Shown: piece by piece, positions 62,370 through 64,000 of the stretch
How positions within the stretch are numbered: the stretch's first letter is position 1
Layout: each line of letters begins with the position of its first letter
Assembly: GCA_050946935.1 (NCBI GenBank)
Contig: JBMNVR010000007.1
Span: 1-64,000 of the forward strand
DNA length: 64,000 nt
Source of the DNA: UQRS01 sp050946935
GTDB lineage: Bacteria > Bacillota > Clostridia > Oscillospirales > Acutalibacteraceae
Reading direction: 5' to 3'
Program-made: the position numbers and the translations under genes
Notes under the pieces: model-generated
What the model was told of the DNA's origin: nothing
What the model saw: the letters and a program-made list of their open reading frames with translations, nothing else
Databases searched by the model: none

Positions 62370-63722
62370 TCAGACCGCCCGCTCTTTGATGACGGCGGCG
62401 ACCCGATCGGCGATCCGCTCGATCCCGGCCTGATCCTCCCCCTCCACCATGACGCGGATGAGCGGCTCGGTACCCGACACCCGGACGAGAATGCGCCCGT
62501 TTTCGCCGAGTTCTTCTTCAGCCGACCGGATGGCGGCGGCAATCTCGGGATCGGAGTCCCACTTTGCCTTCCCCTCCGGCGTAACGGTGACATTCAACAA
62601 CACCTGGGGATAGACCCGCATCACCGACGCGAGCTGTGAGGCTGTTTTGCCGGTTTTGGCCAGCACGGCAGCAAACATTGCGCCCGAAAGCTGTCCGTCC
62701 CCGGTCGAAGCGTAGTCTTTGAATATAATATGTCCCGACTGTTCCCCGCCGATGCTGAAATCATTTTGCAGCATATTCTCAAGCACATAGCGGTCACCGA
62801 CCTTGGTTGTCTCGACCGCGATGCCGTTCTCCTCGGCGAACTTTAAAAAGCCGATGTTGGTCATGACGGTCACGACGGCCGTGTTGCCTTTCAACCGGCC
62901 TTCCTCTTTCAACGCCTTGGCAAAAATCGCGATCAGCCGGTCGCCGTCGACCGGCTCTCCCCTCTCGTCCACGGCGAGACAGCGGTCGGCATCCCCGTCG
63001 AAAGCGAGACCGAGGGCGATATCCTCCCGCTCCCGGACAAAGGCGCAAAGCTGCTCCATATGGGTCGAGCCGCATTTTTTATTGATGTTCACCCCGTCGG
63101 GGGTGTCGCTCAGGATAAAGACGGTGGCACCCAGCCCTTCAAACAGCTCGCGCGCCGTTACCGAAGAAGAACCGTTGGCACAATCCAGGGCAATCCGCAT
63201 CCCGTCGAGACGGCAGCCGACCGACCTTGAAATATGTTCAATATAATCCGGCACCGCCCGATCGGCACAGGTGACGCGACCGATCTCCCCCCCAATAGGA
63301 GCGGGAATCGGGGTCGCGCTGTCCAGGACGATGGTCTCAATCTCCTCCTCCAGCGCGTCGGGAAGCTTAAAGCCGCGGCGATCAAACAGCTTGATACCGT
63401 TATACTCGCACGGGTTGTGCGAGGCCGAGATCATCACGCCGGCGTCGGCGCCGTATTCCCCGACCAAATAAGCCACCGCCGGAGTCGGGACAAAGCCCGC
63501 AAGCAGCACGTCCACCCCAACCGAACAGAAGCCGGCGACCAGCGCCGCCTCCAGCATATTGGAGGAAATCCGCGTATCCTTGCCAATCAGCACCTTCGCT
63601 TTTTCCTTCTGGTGCCGGGTCAGGACCAATGCTGCCGCCCGGCCGATATTCATGGCCAACTCACAGGTCAGCTCGGTGTTGGCGACACCGCGCGCCCCGT
63701 CTGTTCCGAATAATCTGCCCAT
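62370..63722 (-). CDS. glmM: phosphoglucosamine mutase
   Basis: A 450-residue enzyme converting glucosamine-6-phosphate to glucosamine-1-phosphate for peptidoglycan and wall polymers. It shows FGTDGARGVAN at the N-terminus, the phosphoserine loop GVMISASHNPCEYNGIK (Ser about 102), the metal loop LAFDGDADRCLAVD and the sugar loop GGEQSGHIIF. The C-terminal phosphate loop RVSGTEPLIRVMVE is complete. AAAGGATAG precedes the ATG. The gap between this gene and the next (62234-62369) holds no element that I recognise. Confidence 0.95.
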   Translation of the reverse strand: MGRLFGTDGARGVANTELTCELAMNIGRAAALVLTRHQKEKAKVLIGKDTRISSNMLEAALVAGFCSVGVDVLLAGFVPTPAVAYLVGEYGADAGVMISASHNPCEYNGIKLFDRRGFKLPDALEEEIETIVLDSATPIPAPIGGEIGRVTCADRAVPDYIEHISRSVGCRLDGMRIALDCANGSSSVTARELFEGLGATVFILSDTPDGVNINKKCGSTHMEQLCAFVREREDIALGLAFDGDADRCLAVDERGEPVDGDRLIAIFAKALKEEGRLKGNTAVVTVMTNIGFLKFAEENGIAVETTKVGDRYVLENMLQNDFSIGGEQSGHIIFKDYASTGDGQLSGAMFAAVLAKTGKTASQLASVMRVYPQVLLNVTVTPEGKAKWDSDPEIAAAIRSAEEELGENGRILVRVSGTEPLIRVMVEGEDQAGIERIADRVAAVIKERAV

Positions 63723-63771
63723 TTTTACAATCTATCCTTTCCGAAATGGTTGTGTGATTTGTTTTGATCTG

Positions 63772-64000
63772 TCATTCAATAAACTGCTGACCCGGCGGCT
63801 GGATATCCAGATGCCGGTACGCGGCCGAGGTCACACAGCGGCCTCGGCTGGTCCGCTGCAAAAATCCAATCTGCATCAAATAGGGTTCGTAGACATCCTC
63901 AATGGTGACAGCCTCTTCCCCCGTCGCGGCGGCCAAGGTCTCCAGCCCGACCGGGCCGCCCCCATAGTTGCGGATAATGGTACGCAGCATGCTGCGGTCA
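63772..64000 (-). CDS. ruvB: Holliday junction branch migration helicase RuvB (C-terminal part, cut by window end)
   Basis: The last 72 or more residues of RuvB; the gene begins beyond base 64000 and the frame stays open to the edge (reading DRSMLRTII). The sequence IRNYGGGPVGLETLAAATGE, then EDVYEPYLMQIGFLQRTSRG and TSAAYRHLDI, is the DNA-binding winged-helix domain that ends every RuvB. The ATP-binding part is not visible. It lies 49 bp before glmM on the same strand. Confidence 0.93.
   Translation of the reverse strand, partial: DRSMLRTIIRNYGGGPVGLETLAAATGEEAVTIEDVYEPYLMQIGFLQRTSRGRCVTSAAYRHLDIQPPGQQFIE

Overview
The window looks like chromosomal DNA of a Gram-positive member of the Clostridia, most likely an Oscillospiraceae/Ruminococcaceae-type gut or rumen anaerobe. 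The signs are strong GGAGG-type ribosome sites, consensus TTGACA/TATAAT promoters, an energy-coupling-factor module next to truA, a CDP-alcohol phosphatidyltransferase and CvpA pair, a sorting-signal surface protein, and dockerin and cohesin domains. Base composition is GC-rich through most of the window. The block at about 40.9-46.7 kb is visibly lower in GC. There is no rRNA, CRISPR array, integrase or intact transposase.

Layout. (1) 0-8 kb: the end of a T-box-like leader, an XRE-cupin regulator, an acyl-CoA synthetase, then a potABCD polyamine importer behind a structured leader that hides the potA ribosome site, and an AraC regulator. (2) 8-14.3 kb: a secreted dockerin SGNH esterase and a two-gene ABC exporter. 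(3) 14.5-17.8 kb: aroF-tyrA preceded by a Tyr/Phe-rich leader peptide and terminator (classical attenuation), a GNAT enzyme and a flavin-reductase-like protein. (4) 18.1-26.4 kb: a complete argGHCJBDF arginine operon. (5) 27-34.2 kb: greA-lysS, two unknown proteins, a short sorting-motif membrane protein, a one-cohesin surface anchor protein and a GtrII-like membrane transferase. (6) 34.3-40.4 kb: uvrC and a large dockerin GH127 enzyme. (7) 40.5-46.7 kb: tRNA-Leu, then a TetR / DUF308 / MMPL / heptad-repeat export cassette of different composition, ending in a DUF559 fragment. (8) 46.9-52.3 kb: a dockerin GH78 rhamnosidase, a ZIP metal transporter, tRNA-Arg and tRNA-Gly. (9) 52.3-64 kb: housekeeping genes on the minus strand: a ClpE-like ATPase, pgsA, cvpA, a DUF5711 protein, truA, ecfT-ecfA2-ecfA1, an RlmI-like methyltransferase, glmM and the end of ruvB.

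The most notable theme is a dispersed, minimal cohesin-dockerin system. Three secreted carbohydrate-active proteins (SGNH esterase, GH127 beta-L-arabinofuranosidase-type, GH78 alpha-L-rhamnosidase) carry nearly identical C-terminal dockerins. A fourth locus encodes a single cohesin-like domain on a Ser/Thr linker with an NPKTG-type wall-anchoring tail. Together they could display pectin side-chain-degrading enzymes one per anchor on the cell surface. Both glycosidase genes also have LacI-type palindromes just downstream of their -10 boxes. The cohesin assignment rests on reading the sequence pattern and needs structural or profile confirmation.
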